Below, one piece after another: positions 1 to 10,573 of a DNA stretch of 64,000 bases. The DNA lies in assembly GCA_003194525.1 (NCBI GenBank), contig NBIV01000045.1, forward strand, positions 1-64,000. Reading direction: 5' to 3'. Position 1 is the stretch's first letter, and every line of letters begins with the position of its first letter. The position numbers and the translations under genes are program-made. The notes under the pieces are model-generated. The model ran no database searches, was not told the origin of the DNA, and worked only from the letters and a program-made list of their open reading frames with translations. Origin of the DNA: Gracilariopsis chorda. Lineage: Eukaryota; Rhodophyta; Florideophyceae; Gracilariales; Gracilariaceae.

Positions 1-95
1 TAAATCCCCTAAAATCCCCTAAAAATCCCCTAAAAACCCCCTAAAAACCCCTAAAAACCCCTAAAAAAAAAAACAAACCCCTAAAAAACCCCTAA
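1..95. repeat. Telomere-like repeat array
   Basis: Roughly ten copies of a CCCCTAAAA(A/T) unit, with the number of A residues varying from about three to eleven. The C-rich strand reads 5' to 3' from the first base, the orientation expected at a left chromosome end (G-rich complement TTTTTAGGGG). Irregular spacing suggests either a heterogeneous telomerase template or the degenerate proximal edge of the telomere. An interstitial telomeric tract is the alternative. Confidence 0.7.
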
Positions 96-1178
96 GACGC
101 TGCATAAGAGACCGCTAGAACCAGGATCTGATCTTTGTGTCAAGATCAGAAACAAGAGTGTAAGATATGTCATACTTTGAAAAGAGATGTGCATCAAAAA
201 AATCATCAAGGCATCCTTCGCCGTTGCTTTCTTGAGTGTCGGAACAAAGAAAAAGGTGCTTCGAAAGTTTGTTGACAAAGACGAGTGTAACTTCTTGCTG
301 TTCGGCCAGATACTCGAATGTGACCATATCCTAACATAAGTTCGGGATCAGTAATGGTTTACGTAAATTTTCACAAATAGTCACTAAAAGCTTGTTGGAC
401 TGAGGCGGTGTCTAAACAAGCGTGAACGAAGCCCGTGCACGCCCATATAGGCCTTTTGTTTGGCGGGATCAACCTGGTACCGTATTGACCGAGAAAACCA
501 TGTGAATTTCTTAAAGTTCTCTTCTCTGTAAGCAGCGAAGCTTCCCAAACCAGGGCACGCCATTTGGTTGATCGTAAACAATCATTCAAATTTGAGGCTC
601 CGTCTGCCCCACGGACTTGTTCTGTTCTCCATTTGGTTGTACAATAAACGATCTATAATCTCCCACGGCAAGCGCTTCGTGTTTTTTCGAGCACCCCTAC
701 TTTGTCTTTGTCTCTCGTACAACCATAATCATGTCAGACAAATTTCCTAACCCCGCTCCCATTTTTTCCATTCGCAAGAGTCCACGCGAGCGGCAATCAT
801 CATTTTCAAGAAACCAAAAATGTGCAACACGACAAGAGACGCCGCGAAACCAAAATGCGGACTCCAGTACTAGAACTGGTTGTAAGGTTCTAACCGATTT
901 GCCTTCGTCCTCCCAAATTACTATCTCTCCATAATATGAACCAACTTTTCGAGAAGCTACTATAATGGCCATTTTAGACTCATTTCTGTTGGAGAAGACC
1001 GTCAAAGACTTGCAAGCGTTTTCAAAGCGGTTTAAAGCTTTGCATTTGTAATTGGAATCGCGCTAAACTTCTTACGCGATTATTGTTTTGTATTAAACGT
1101 TTCGGGAACACCAGTATCGGTGATTGTCTTTCAACTAACGGTGATCTAAAATATTGTTTTGAATGAGAAAAAGACGCG
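96..1178. other. Subtelomeric sequence without a supported gene
   Basis: Only short open frames occur on both strands, none longer than about 100 codons and none with recognisable protein character. I see no inverted repeats, tandem repeats or transposon domains here. Confidence 0.5.
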
Positions 1179-2222
1179 GTGAAACGTCGTGCTACACTTT
1201 TTAATTTGCCTGAAGTAGGTGACTTTGTTAATATGCTTCACTTTACTGCTCTAAAACTTGTTATGAAATTCCTCGTTGACTACAAATCGGCAGACCCAGG
1301 CTCTGGATTTCCGTTCACTGGGGATAAGGAAGTCGAGCACAGCGATCCAACCTTCAGTCTTAATGAGTTTGCGAGGCTCATAGTAATTTTACGTGACGAC
1401 GAACCTGCGAAGAATGCCCTCGATAAGACTGGTAAGATATTAAACAGAAGAGAGTTGGACGCTAAGGTGACGCAGGATTCGTACTAGTTGGTTTTCGCAA
1501 ATCGATTTAATGATAATAACATGGATGAAAGCACAATTTTGATGGGCCATTGGATGAGTTAGACTCAAATATGAGACCTCTTTGCGACCGTAGCGCCTAC
1601 TTGTTAAAAACTATTACACCAGCGTGCAGAAGATGGTTACTATAGCAAGGGAGAACTGCTCTACGTCAGGGCAGAACGATCTAAGTAACATTTGCAACTT
1701 TCAACGGATGACCCCGAAAGGTGAACTGACTGCGGATTCGAAGCGAGCTTATGTCTTCTTGCGTATCACGCATCGGTACCGCAAAAGAGTCTGAAGATCT
1801 GCTCTCAACAACCTCGAAGCTCTTCGAAGAAGATGAAGTAGGTATTGAAGAGGTTTGCTTAGGGAGTAGACAACAGAATCAGGCTGTGGTGGAGCGAAGG
1901 AGGAGCTCTAGAACACGAAACAGTGGAAGCAATAAAACTTTTCGTGAAATATCGAAAAGAGTGGTTCAATCGAAGAAGATTGCAGAGGAACAGACGGCAG
2001 TTTTGCGGGAGGATCTTGCCATAGAGCGTGAAAGAAATTCAGGGCCAAGGAATTCAGATGAAGAAAAGCAGAGGAACGAATTTGATCATCGTATCAAACT
2101 AGCAACGTATCTTGCCAAGAGCTCAATGCAGATCAAAAGAGCTCGAAATCTGCATTATTAGGATTTGGTGAAATTACTAGAACAAAACCATAGCCATCTG
2201 CTGAAGAGGTTTAAGAAGATGG
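1179..2222 (+). pseudogene. Decayed unrecognised protein gene, possibly transposon accessory ORF
   Basis: A first reading frame at 1179-1487 (102 codons, non-ATG beginning; an ATG lies at 1233) has convincing protein character, including the stretch HSDPTFSLNEFARLIVIL and an acidic/basic tail. A TAG follows a tyrosine codon, after which the same frame resumes with LVFANRFNDNN, so the stop looks secondary. Further frameshifts separate it from 1751-2161, a charged, predicted coiled-coil segment rich in Arg, Lys and Glu. The pieces probably formed one protein of about 330 residues. I do not recognise the family. In this transposon-rich setting a DNA-binding accessory protein of a DNA transposon is one guess, but nothing proves it. 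Confidence 0.35.
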
Positions 2223-3408
2223 TTGACGAGTCCAGACCTGATGCGGAGAACAATTCTATCTAGTTTCTCTAATGCGTTTTGATTTAATTTTTCATCGTTA
2301 CTTGCTGTTGTATGTGGTGTTGTTGGGGATATTGATGGTGATGGTCGTTTGGGTGGTATTTAGAGAGGTGGTTCTGGTGGCCACGCATTTTTCGCTTCTG
2401 CTATTCCTTCCAGGCTATCTATACCGCGTTTGATCTCGTTTTTCTATGTTCGAAGCGTTCCAACAGAGGAAGGCAACCAACTTTTGTCAGCCTCTTGACA
2501 TTTGTTTGAGCGCTTCAATGAAGTTGTCACCATGCGTTTTTCAGCCACTGTTTATGCCGCAGAACCCAAGTTGGGAATTGATAAATCTGATGGTGATCGT
2601 TCATCGACTTACAAGGTTCGAGTTGGTCGAAGTATTGTCTCAAAGATTTCAAGTCGCTCGGAGAAACGGGAAAAAGAAGTTGAAGGTACATGGGAGTCAG
2701 TGAGAGATACAGACAGACAAACTTTGCTTTTGGTGTATTGATGTCTTTGGAGGCGGCTTTGTTAAAAACATTGGCTACATTCATTGAACCAAGACAGGAA
2801 TTTATCGTTTCAACAGCTGAACAAGCCATAGGTAGCCTCCCAGATGATATTCAGAAGTCGATCTGTGCCAAGGGATCCTACGTCCTTTACGGAGAGAGCC
2901 CGTAATCGCTGCAGAGATTCTGATATTCCGTGAAATGGTCAGAATGAAAATAGCTCGACGAGTGACTCTTGGGGCGAAATGGGAGTACAGCATGACAAGA
3001 CCGGCGAATAATATTGCTTTACTTCTCGGGTAGTGCTGATGTGGATCAGATCCGTGACGAGGCTCAATGTTTGGCTGGGAAGTAGAGATATCAATGCTTC
3101 CTGTACCAACCGTCTCCGTCTCGTGGTAAAGTACATTCACCACGTACGAAAATGATAACTTGAAATTGCGATTCCTTGCGTAATACCTTACTCTAGTGCT
3201 TGGTAATCATGTCCCATATTGTTGATAGAGATGTTGAAAGGCTAGGGCTTCTGCAATGTATTCAATGAGAAATGCTTTACACTAATACCACTTCTGTCTA
3301 GCCATGATTGTCCACCACACTTCACAGACACCAGTAATTGGCGTCTTTTTCTTTTTCTCTTTATTGTGGGTTCAGCATGCTTGATTACGGCACGCTTATA
3401 GTGGTTTC
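2223..3408. other. Decayed sequence with weak coding traces
   Basis: A plus-strand frame at 2502-2741 (79 codons, FERFNEVVTMRFSATVYAAE at its start) and a following frame at about 2740-2905 look protein-like but lie in different frames and match no family I know. The rest shows nothing recognisable. Confidence 0.25.
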
Positions 3409-3954
3409 TCATGTGAAAACCCTTTTTCTACTCAGGAAAGCTAACACGTTTTGTGGCCACTGGCGGACTATCTCTGCTAAAGTCTTACTTCTTCTTTCTG
3501 CAGGCCGTTTCAAGCTATCATGGTCACCGGAACCTGATGTAGCACGCTGAGGCAGATATACGATTATAGAAATGAGTACGGTAAGATTATACGTGGTCTG
3601 TCGCGTGTCACTAGTGAAGCGGATAAACTTCACAAGCTGAAGTGGCATCCCTTTCCAACAGAACCTTCCAACCGATTTCAAGTACCTATCAATACCCCCT
3701 TTCATGCCACTACCATGTAACGGATTCACAAAGCTCGATAGTATTAAGAGAGGCTTCATCATTTCCAGTGGTCTTTTCACGTTCATATCAGAGGGGAACG
3801 GATCAGGAAGGGTCATTTGTTTCAAGAACGACGACAGAACCAAGTTCCGAAGCTCAACGCAGCTAATATGTGTCAAATTGCAGACGTCCAGGTGATACGC
3901 GCACAAGAACTCTGAGAAGTCATCGAGCACAGCCAATAACACTCTGCAACCCAT
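3409..3954 (-). other. Open frame overlapping a dispersed repeat
   Basis: An open frame of 181 codons on the minus strand starts with MGCRVLLAVLDDFSEFLCAY. Its first ~80 codons are repeated, with many amino-acid changes, on the minus strand at about 24740-24975. The open frame therefore follows a dispersed repeat rather than a unique gene. It could be the start of a real repeat-encoded protein or a chance open frame. No domain is recognisable. Confidence 0.3.
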
Positions 3955-3956
3955 GT
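3711..3956. repeat. Dispersed repeat block R3 (copy 1)
   Basis: About 245 bp aligning by eye with 24728-24975 (both plus strand), with scattered substitutions. Similarity stops exactly where the left LTR of element A begins. In the other copy it is directly preceded by block R2, whereas here R2 lies on the far side of the LTR. Confidence 0.75.
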
Positions 3957-4202
3957 TGCTTATCGCGGGGCGCGCGCTCGCAGTCCTATCTGTGGCAAAC
4001 TGTGCGGGAACAAAAGCGGTTCCCCTCTGCCTTTCAGACCTTCGTCGCCTTCCTGGCAGAATGTTTTTATTACCTCCCTACAGTACCTAACATTGTCCAT
4101 TACACTGCACCGTAGCGTGCGTGCACCCACTCCAAACGAGGGTTGACGGCCGAGATCGCACGCGAGCACCGCGTCCGGCGCGCGCGTCATTCTTCAGACG
4201 CA
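3957..4202 (-). repeat. Left (3') LTR of element A
   Basis: 246 bp, nearly the same sequence as 9173-9424. It starts TGC and ends GACGCA. The right copy has a few extra bases (an AGTAT duplication) and scattered substitutions. Very rich in CG dinucleotides. Confidence 0.8.
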
Positions 4203-4450
4203 AAAGCGCGATCTTGGGACTCATAGCTAGATAGGGAGGTCAATCGTCACTCATCCCGTGAGTCTACGTGGCGCATATGCTTAATCTCGAGATTGTACTA
4301 CATCGTTCAATCACGGCCTTTAGAGGATAGCCGTTACGTGGCGTGCCAATTTTAGTGACCAAGAATGCTCCAGCCCTGATACCCACGGCTGGAAGCGTTA
4401 CGTGTACTCTCGGACTTAGTGGGGTCTGCGTTTACAACAGTCTCCCATGG
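4203..4450. repeat. Dispersed repeat block R2 (copy 1)
   Basis: Aligns by eye with 24493-24727 on the same strand. It lies directly against the internal side of the left LTR of element A. In the 24 kb copy it sits between blocks R1 and R3. Confidence 0.75.
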
Positions 4451-4482
4451 ACCGATTGCCGAAAGGCACGACTGTTCCAGTT

Positions 4483-5589
4483 TTAAACAGACAACGCTAA
4501 CGATCTCTGCCGACGAGTGCCTGACTTCTGGATATCGTTGAGGGAACCCTTGACCAGCTCGGGTACGTCCTCATGCAGCAAGGCAAGCGAAACCCATGGG
4601 CTTTCTGCCTCTGCGAATCCCTGCCAGTTCGTTAACAACTCGACATCTCCTTGAACGCTGCGTATATCGTCGAAGTTTTGATTCACGAGCATCTCATTTT
4701 GCTGGTAGGCGAGATGGTTACGCACCTCTTCCGTCACGTTGAAATCTTTATTGCGAAAGAACTTTAGGCGGTGAATATGTACCTCGCTCTTCTCTCCTGT
4801 AACGAGGTCTTCTATGGTGAAGATGTATTCCGACTGGCAGGTGACCACATGGTACGGACCTCTCCATCTCACTGTGGGCTTTCCACCTCGTTCCTTTCGA
4901 AAGATTCCACGCAGAACGAAATCGCCTTCCCCTAAATTAACAGCACGAACGTTGGTACGCGAGTTATGTCTCTGCACTTCCTTGCATCGCTTCTCTGAGG
5001 AACGAATGGCGACATCTCTATGCATATCGTGAAATGCACGTTGGATTCCTTCTATCCTTATCAGCTTTCTTGCGCGAAGATCTTCCACGGTTTTCACAGT
5101 AGTCGTTCTCCCAAGCTTCACTTTAACCGACTGCAGTGGAGTGTCTTGCGGTAGCCCTGTAAATACGGTGAGTGCACAATGTCTACCCAGGCTTTCTAAC
5201 GGAGTAGAGTTCAGGATCGATTGCACGACAGGGACAATTTCAGGCCAGCACTTGTGCGGTAGTTGAAGCTCTGATAACAACGCTCTAGTGGCGCGTAGCA
5301 GCTCTCTACATACGAGTTCAACTGTACAATTGCTCCAAGGGCAGTAGGCTAGAGTGAAGTGGTGAGAGCCTCCAGTCTGCTCTCGCAGAGAGCGGACCAT
5401 TTTAGTCTTGAAGTGTGAGCCGCGATTTGAAACCCAAGTGTGCACGACACCGAACGAAGCGAACCAAGACATAATTGCCTCAGCGGTATTTTCTGCATTA
5501 GCCTCAGCCGTTGCAATGAGCCAAACGTATCCGCTAAAGTCATCCTTCAATATGAGCACATACTTGGCACCTCCGACACCGTCCATCAT
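4483..5589 (-). pseudogene. Element A integrase catalytic core and C-terminal region
   Basis: 368 codons continuing the frame of the upstream RNase H/integrase ORF after an in-frame stop at 5590. It holds the DDE integrase core that joins element cDNA to chromosomal DNA. The first catalytic Asp lies just upstream of the stop (HFDYF). The second sits in VSNRGSHFK, where Asp is replaced by Asn, so the enzyme should be dead. The Glu region reads CPWSNCTVELVCRE. Further on are a GPY-like segment (WRGPYHVV) and a weak chromodomain-like stretch (LLTNWQGFAEAESPWVS) that would have guided integration toward chromatin. Confidence 0.8.
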
Positions 5590-6711
5590 CTAGAAGTAGT
5601 CGAAATGTAACATTTCGTTAGGGCGGTCGGCATGCAACGCGTGGCCGAGCGGACGCGGAACGGTTTCTTCGGTTTCGGTAGCCAAACAATGAAGGCAAGA
5701 TTTAACGAATCCTTCAACGTCCGACATCACCGAGTCCCACCATAAATGAGCCGCGATGGTCGTTTGCATCATCCTGTATCCACGATGTCCCCCGAGCCCA
5801 GCATAGCCGGCTACCATGATCCACAGTTGCATCGACGTGTCATGTTTCGGTACCCAGAGTACCCCCATCACATCTTGGATTATTCCATCTCGGTCCTTGA
5901 ATCGCCCAGGAGGCTTCTGCGTAGCAGAACGCTGTGATTTACGGATATCTTCCCTTCTAGGCCAGTCGAGCCTTGCGTCCAGGGAAGGGGTTGTTGGTGC
6001 GAGTAGAAGAGACTTGATTTTGGCAGCGCATAACTTCCTGTTTGGCTGCACAGCCCACCGAGACAACATATCTGCCCAGAAGTTGCGCTTTCCTGCCAGA
6101 TGTTCGATCCCGTATCTGAAACCACTCAGTTTCAATGCCCATCTCATCAGTTTACTTGCCGTGTGATTTGACATCTCAGGGTTCTGCCCGTACTGATCAA
6201 AGGGGTACACAAGGTTGGCGTGTTCGGCAAAACTTGCAACCGTCCTTCCGGTCACCAGGTAGTCCAACTTGACCATAGACTCCACGATTGTAAAATTTTC
6301 CTTCTCCGGTACACTCCATCCAGCAGCGGCTCCGGTAAAACTACCCGAGAGGAAAGATAACGGTTCATGTTCCTGATCTTCGGTGCATCGTTTCAGCTCG
6401 CCGTCCGGAACTTGCGTTAGTATGGCCGACCAGTGGGTCTCCGATGCATCAGTGAACAAGCATAACTTGTGCCCATTCTTTGGATGAGAGAGTCTCGCTG
6501 AACGAGCTAACTGTTGCTTGATAGTTTCGAAAGAATCATCATGTTCTGTTCCACAGTAGCTCGTTAAGAGGACTTTTCCAATGGCGCGCTTCGTTCGAGA
6601 ACCCTTGGACTTATAAATGGTTTCGAGGAGGATGTGTAACGGTGCAATGACAGGCGAGTAGGAGGGGATTGACGAACGCATCCAATTGGATGCGCAGAGT
6701 AGCTGCTGCAA
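5590..6711 (-). pseudogene. Element A RNase H and integrase zinc-binding domain
   Basis: 373 codons. The first part contains an RNase H region with a TDASETHWSAIL motif (catalytic Asp), and later WADMLSRW, the conserved end of gypsy RNase H. The C-terminal part holds the integrase HHCC zinc finger, seen as GHRGY followed by CLHCL. It ends in frame with a TAG at 5590, directly before the integrase core, so the two pieces were one polyprotein. The N-terminal ~70 residues overlap the reverse-transcriptase piece in another frame, which marks a frameshift near 6.6 kb. Confidence 0.8.
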
Positions 6712-7440
6712 GTCCCCGCGTACGTTGGCTTGTGCATGTTCAGTGAAGTTGTGAGGTTATCGGGGGAATACTGGATGCCTTCAGCGGAAATGAGCAGTCC
6801 GCAGAAACGGGCCTCCCTTAGAAACAGTTCGGAGTTCTCAGCATGTACTTGCAAGCGGTGCGTCATGCAGATGCTAAGAAACTGGTCCATGCAGTGTAGT
6901 AAACGAGACTCGGTTTTAGAGTGTAGCAGAAAGTCCTCAAGCCACTGAAGGAGGGAGTCACGGAGCTGTTCCTGAAACAAGCCCTGTGTGACAGCTTGGT
7001 AGTGGTTGCTAGCATCGGTACTCCCTTGTAAGAGACTCGTCGGGGAGTATACGCCAATGGAAGTCTGGATGGACATGAGGTCCTGGGACGAGGGTGCGAG
7101 CGAGAGCTGCCGATAGGCATGGGCCATGTCTATTTTAGCGAAACAAACACTGCCCTCAACAGTCTGGAGCAGGGATTAGAGATGTGGCATGGCGGAAAGG
7201 ATGTGTTCCGTCTCCGAGTTGGGCCCTCACAGGTCGGCGGTGAAACAGAAACCTTCCTTGCCCGGTTTGGCGAGGGCGAGGGCGGGATTAGCCCATTTGG
7301 CGGTTGGGCTCTTGTGAACGGCGCCAACATCTTCCAATTTCTGAATGGTGCTACGGATAAAGGCGGGCTGTGGGGGTGCGTAGCGTCGTTGTGGGACACG
7401 ACGAGGGGGGGTTCGGTTGGGTTTTTATGATGAGGGGTGG
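6564..7440 (-). pseudogene. Element A reverse transcriptase
   Basis: The frame 6564-7127 covers palm and thumb: IDMAHAYRQLSLAP around the first catalytic region, and WLEDFLLHSK where other gypsy elements have YxDD, so the first of the two Asp residues reads Glu. Translating 7130-7440 on the minus strand in the appropriate frames gives the fingers region (LEDVGAVHKSPTAKWANPAL, then GFCFTADL followed by a stop). The enzyme would have copied element RNA into cDNA. It is broken by at least two stops and a frameshift, and the altered active site suggests it is no longer functional. Confidence 0.75.
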
Positions 7441-7444
7441 CAAA

Positions 7445-8167
7445 TCAGCTGGCTCGTCTGGTCCCAGTTTGACCGAAAACATCACGATATTTGTTGAGCA
7501 TGGCGGACAGAGCGGTCTGTCCTACCTTAGAGAGTCCGTTGTGTTTCTTGTTATACACGATAGAAGAAAAACCGGAGTCACTTTCGTCCCTTTGATCCAA
7601 ACCAATGCTAGCATCGACGGATTCAGGCAGCGGTATCGGGTCATACGCAACGAAATCATATCGCAGTCCGCGGTAGGTAGAGGAAGCCATCTTGATTGTT
7701 CCCGGGTTCAGCTCGCAATATGCCTTGTCGTGCAAATCTGATGCGACGCGCCGAAGGTGAGACTGGACATCGAAACCAATTTTTTGAAGAAATGGCCGAC
7801 CCAGCAAGACTCCATCCATACCTTGGTCTACGACGAGGAACGGCACACCGTGAATACGAACCGGTAGGTTTGTGTGGTGGAGAATAATCGTGATTGACAC
7901 AGAAATTTCTTGTGATGTGGTAAATGGAATTGGGTTTTCCTCGGAACCACTGATGGTGGCAGAAAGTTGGTGCGGAGGTTGGACAGTCGAGACATGCAGG
8001 GATGGGAGTTGTACTTTGAGTTCATCAAGAATTTTCTTGTTGATCGCACTTTTATCCGAACCGTAGTCACCCAGTGCAATACAGTCGACTTTATCCTCCA
8101 ACAGAAGACGATAACGGCCCTTGGAATCATCTGGAGCAAGGGTAGGTTGGTCTGCATCCATCTTCAC
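7445..8167 (-). pseudogene. Element A retroviral-type aspartic protease
   Basis: 240 codons, largely open. The fold is indicated by the catalytic region CIALGDYGSDKSAI, in which the usual DSG/DTG triplet has become DYGSD, and by the flap/core strand GVLLGRPFLQKIGFDV, which matches the family pattern of a hydrophobic LLGR(x)L core. It would have cleaved the Gag-Pol polyprotein. The C-terminal part (SALSAMLNKYRDVF-like) is the linker before reverse transcriptase. It sits between gag and RT as expected for gypsy elements. Confidence 0.65.
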
Positions 8168-8169
8168 AA

Positions 8170-9162
8170 TTTTATAATGCCCTGATCGGTCTTCTTACGC
8201 TTTGCGGCACGGTAGGATTCGAACAATTCTCTCTTCCTCTCTTGCGTGGTGTTTTTGCATTTGGATAGTGGGTGAATCTCCGGGCAATCTGGATTAAGGC
8301 AGGGCTTGTCCCATTCTGATTGCTGCTTTGCTGGCGATTTACCCCCAGCGACAACGTTTCTGCCAAGTTTGTTACCTTGTCCTGTTTTTTCCTTTTCTTC
8401 GCGATTGTGCTTCTGCTTTAGTTTCCTGTCATCCCTGGTACGCTTACCTCCTCTCTGGTGAATTTGCGCGCGCGCTAGCTAACCCTGAGAGACTTCTACA
8501 GCCACAGCACTGATCTTTGATTGGAAAACGGACAGATTTGATCGTTGCTCGGACGTCCAGCAATCCCTTTCATCGAAAATGCGTTCTCGCAATTCAGCCG
8601 GCTTGAGCTTACGAACCAGTTTACTGATTAGTGATTTGCAAGTCTCTTTGTCCTTGATTACTGCAGAGGCGTTGTTTTTGTCAAGTGAGTTATCGATAAT
8701 GAAAGTCAATGCAGCACCACTTGGATCCCTGTGATCGACTTTATACTTGACAGATTCCAATGCTGACCTCACTCGCTCGGTTTGGTCCTCTGGTTCAGTT
8801 GTTAGCCTTTCTTCAAACCCTTTCTTTACGGCTGACTTCGTTGCATCATGCGGTTCCGTAGCATTCTCTATTTGGCCCAGAATACATAGGCTGTGCAAAA
8901 GGTTAGGTTCCATACATTGGCGGATGGAGGCGGCATTGATTCGACGAGAGGCGTCCCGGCTGGGATTCACGTCGGCGACTTTCTCCTTGTAGGCTTCATA
9001 CTCGGCTTCGAACTCGATAAGATCTGACTGCGTAACGTTCTTCAATACTGGAGCAGTGACGGTTGAAACGACCCCGTAAGACGACATCGCAGTACGGTAG
9101 CTTCTCTTGCCTTTGAAACCGCAAACGCAATCCCGCCCACGATAGTACACTTTAGAAAGCAA
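8170..9162 (-). pseudogene. Element A gag with CCHC zinc knuckle
   Basis: The frame 8479-9162 (227 codons) is a helical Gag-like protein (SDLIEFEAEYEAYKEKV near its start). A shifted minus-strand frame at about 8190-8310 encodes CLNPDCPEIHPLSKC, a C-x4-C-x3-H-x4-C zinc knuckle, followed by a basic tail that runs up to the protease frame. Gag would form the particle and package RNA. It begins close to the inner end of the right LTR, as expected for the 5' end of a minus-strand element. A frameshift or deletion lies between 8310 and 8479. Confidence 0.65.
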
Positions 9163-9172
9163 AGCGCTTTCC

Positions 9173-9424
9173 TGCCTATCCCGGGGCGCGCGCTCGCAGT
9201 CCTATCTGTGGCAAGTTGTGCAGGAACAAAAGTGGTTCCCTCTCTTCCTTTCAGACCTTCGTCGCCTTCCTGGCAGAGTGTTCTTATTACCTCCCTACAG
9301 TAGTATACCTAACATTGTCCATTACACTGCACTGTAGCGTGCGTGCACCCACTCCAAACGAGGGTTGACGGCCGAGATCGCACGCGAGCACCGCGTCCGG
9401 CGCGCGCGTCATTCTTCAGACGCA
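9173..9424 (-). repeat. Right (5') LTR of element A
   Basis: 252 bp direct repeat of 3957-4202. It begins TGCCTATC and ends CAGACGCA on the plus strand. Block R1 follows immediately. Confidence 0.8.
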
Positions 9425-9429
9425 CACGC

Positions 9430-9597
9430 TGTAGCTGTGTCTAGCTTTGTGGCTTCTCCACTGTCTTCCCCCGCCCATCATGCTGGTGAAGGCAGATCAG
9501 CGAGATCATTTATTTGGTGCCTCTAGACGGGACGAGTGGACTGTAAACCACGTCCCAACTGGTGGCCAGCGTGTCTCCATTCACACCGTCCCTCGCA
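9430..9597. repeat. Dispersed repeat block R1 (copy 1)
   Basis: About 165 bp matching 24337-24492 with few differences (for example GTGGCTTCTCCACTGTC versus GTGGCTTCTCTACTTTC). Here it follows the right LTR of element A; at 24 kb it precedes R2. Confidence 0.75.
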
Positions 9598-9851
9598 AGC
9601 AAGTCACTCGGCGCAGATTGCGATTAATCTACTCTATGATTATGAAGCATAGTAACCACCATTAAAAACCTGTACCACAGCAAAACCTTATAGGAAAAAT
9701 CTGCAGTCTAGGAAAAGGTATGATACTCTTACTACATCCAATACTAATCACCATGAAATATAAGAATCTACTTTCAAAACAAAACTTGGTAGTATAGAAG
9801 CAAGGTTAGTTAAAAATCAACATATTCAGATAATAATTACAAGTAGCAATA

Positions 9852-10573
9852 CTACTTTGTCAAGACACAAAATAATTTCAGTCTCTTGAGCTTTTCAAAG
9901 ACAACCAGCTTAGTAAATATGTCAGCAGCTTGCACATCAGTCCTTATTGACTTCACATCAATTATCTTGGTCTCCAGCAGCTTTTTTATGTATTGATATT
10001 TTATAGCAATATGCTTGTTCCTTTCCGAGACCTTCAGACTCTTCACGATCGACAAAGCAGTCGAACTGTCTGTTGCTATGAATATAGGGTACATTTGAGG
10101 TTCATTCTCCAGGACTGATTCGTTGCGTAGTTCCCAGAATATTCTACGCAACCACATTAGTGTTTTTCCAAAATATGACAGTACAATGTACTCCGCCTCT
10201 GTAGACGACAGAGCAACAAGAGTTTGCTTCTTGGTCGTCCACATTGCAGGTGCTTCGTTCACCTTTATTAATAATCCTGTCGTAGACTTTCTCGTCTCAC
10301 GACAAATGGCCCAATCTGAATAACAGTATGCCTCCATTGGTGCTGTGTTATTAGCGGGAAAGAACAAGCAAAGACCCTTTGTACCCTTCAAGTATCTCAG
10401 TACTCTTTTCGCATGCACAACATGCCTCATGCATGGATCATGGACCTGCCTTGCCAGCATTGAAACGGCAAACATGATGTCTGGCCTCCATGAGACGGTT
10501 AAGTACATCAAACGTCCTACCAGTTTCCGGTAGCGGTCATGTACGCCTGATGGAATACGCCGTTCGTCCTCTC
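9852..10573 (-). pseudogene. Copia-1 RNase H and end of reverse transcriptase
   Basis: The 3' part of the Copia-1 polyprotein. It shows YRKLVGRLMYL (end of the RT connection), YCYSDWAICRETRKSTTG (RNase H, catalytic Asp in SDW), STEAEYIVLS (catalytic Glu), ATDSSTALSIV and a final region with ADIFTKL, all landmarks of copia RNase H. RNase H degrades the RNA strand of the RNA/DNA hybrid. The frame stops at 9852. The open frame read through the gypsy LTR up to 10688 is artefactual beyond 10573; its true continuation is at 19597. Confidence 0.85.

Larger units (their letters stand above)
3957..9424 (-). mobile_element. Gypsy-type LTR retrotransposon A, decayed
   Basis: A 5.5 kb element flanked by directly repeated LTRs (3957-4202 and 9173-9424), each TG...CA. 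On the minus strand the order is gag, aspartic protease, reverse transcriptase, RNase H, integrase and a chromodomain-like tail, which is Ty3/gypsy order. Stops and frameshifts interrupt it and one integrase aspartate has become asparagine. Possible target duplications (catgt on the left, cacgc on the right) differ at two of five positions, so insertion boundaries are only moderately certain. It belongs to a different lineage from elements B, C and E: its protease and gag are clearly distinct. Confidence 0.8.

Noticed and set aside
3409-3720. Minus-strand continuation of the repeat-encoded frame as a separate gene
   Set aside because: Outside the repeated block there is no conservation and no recognisable domain.
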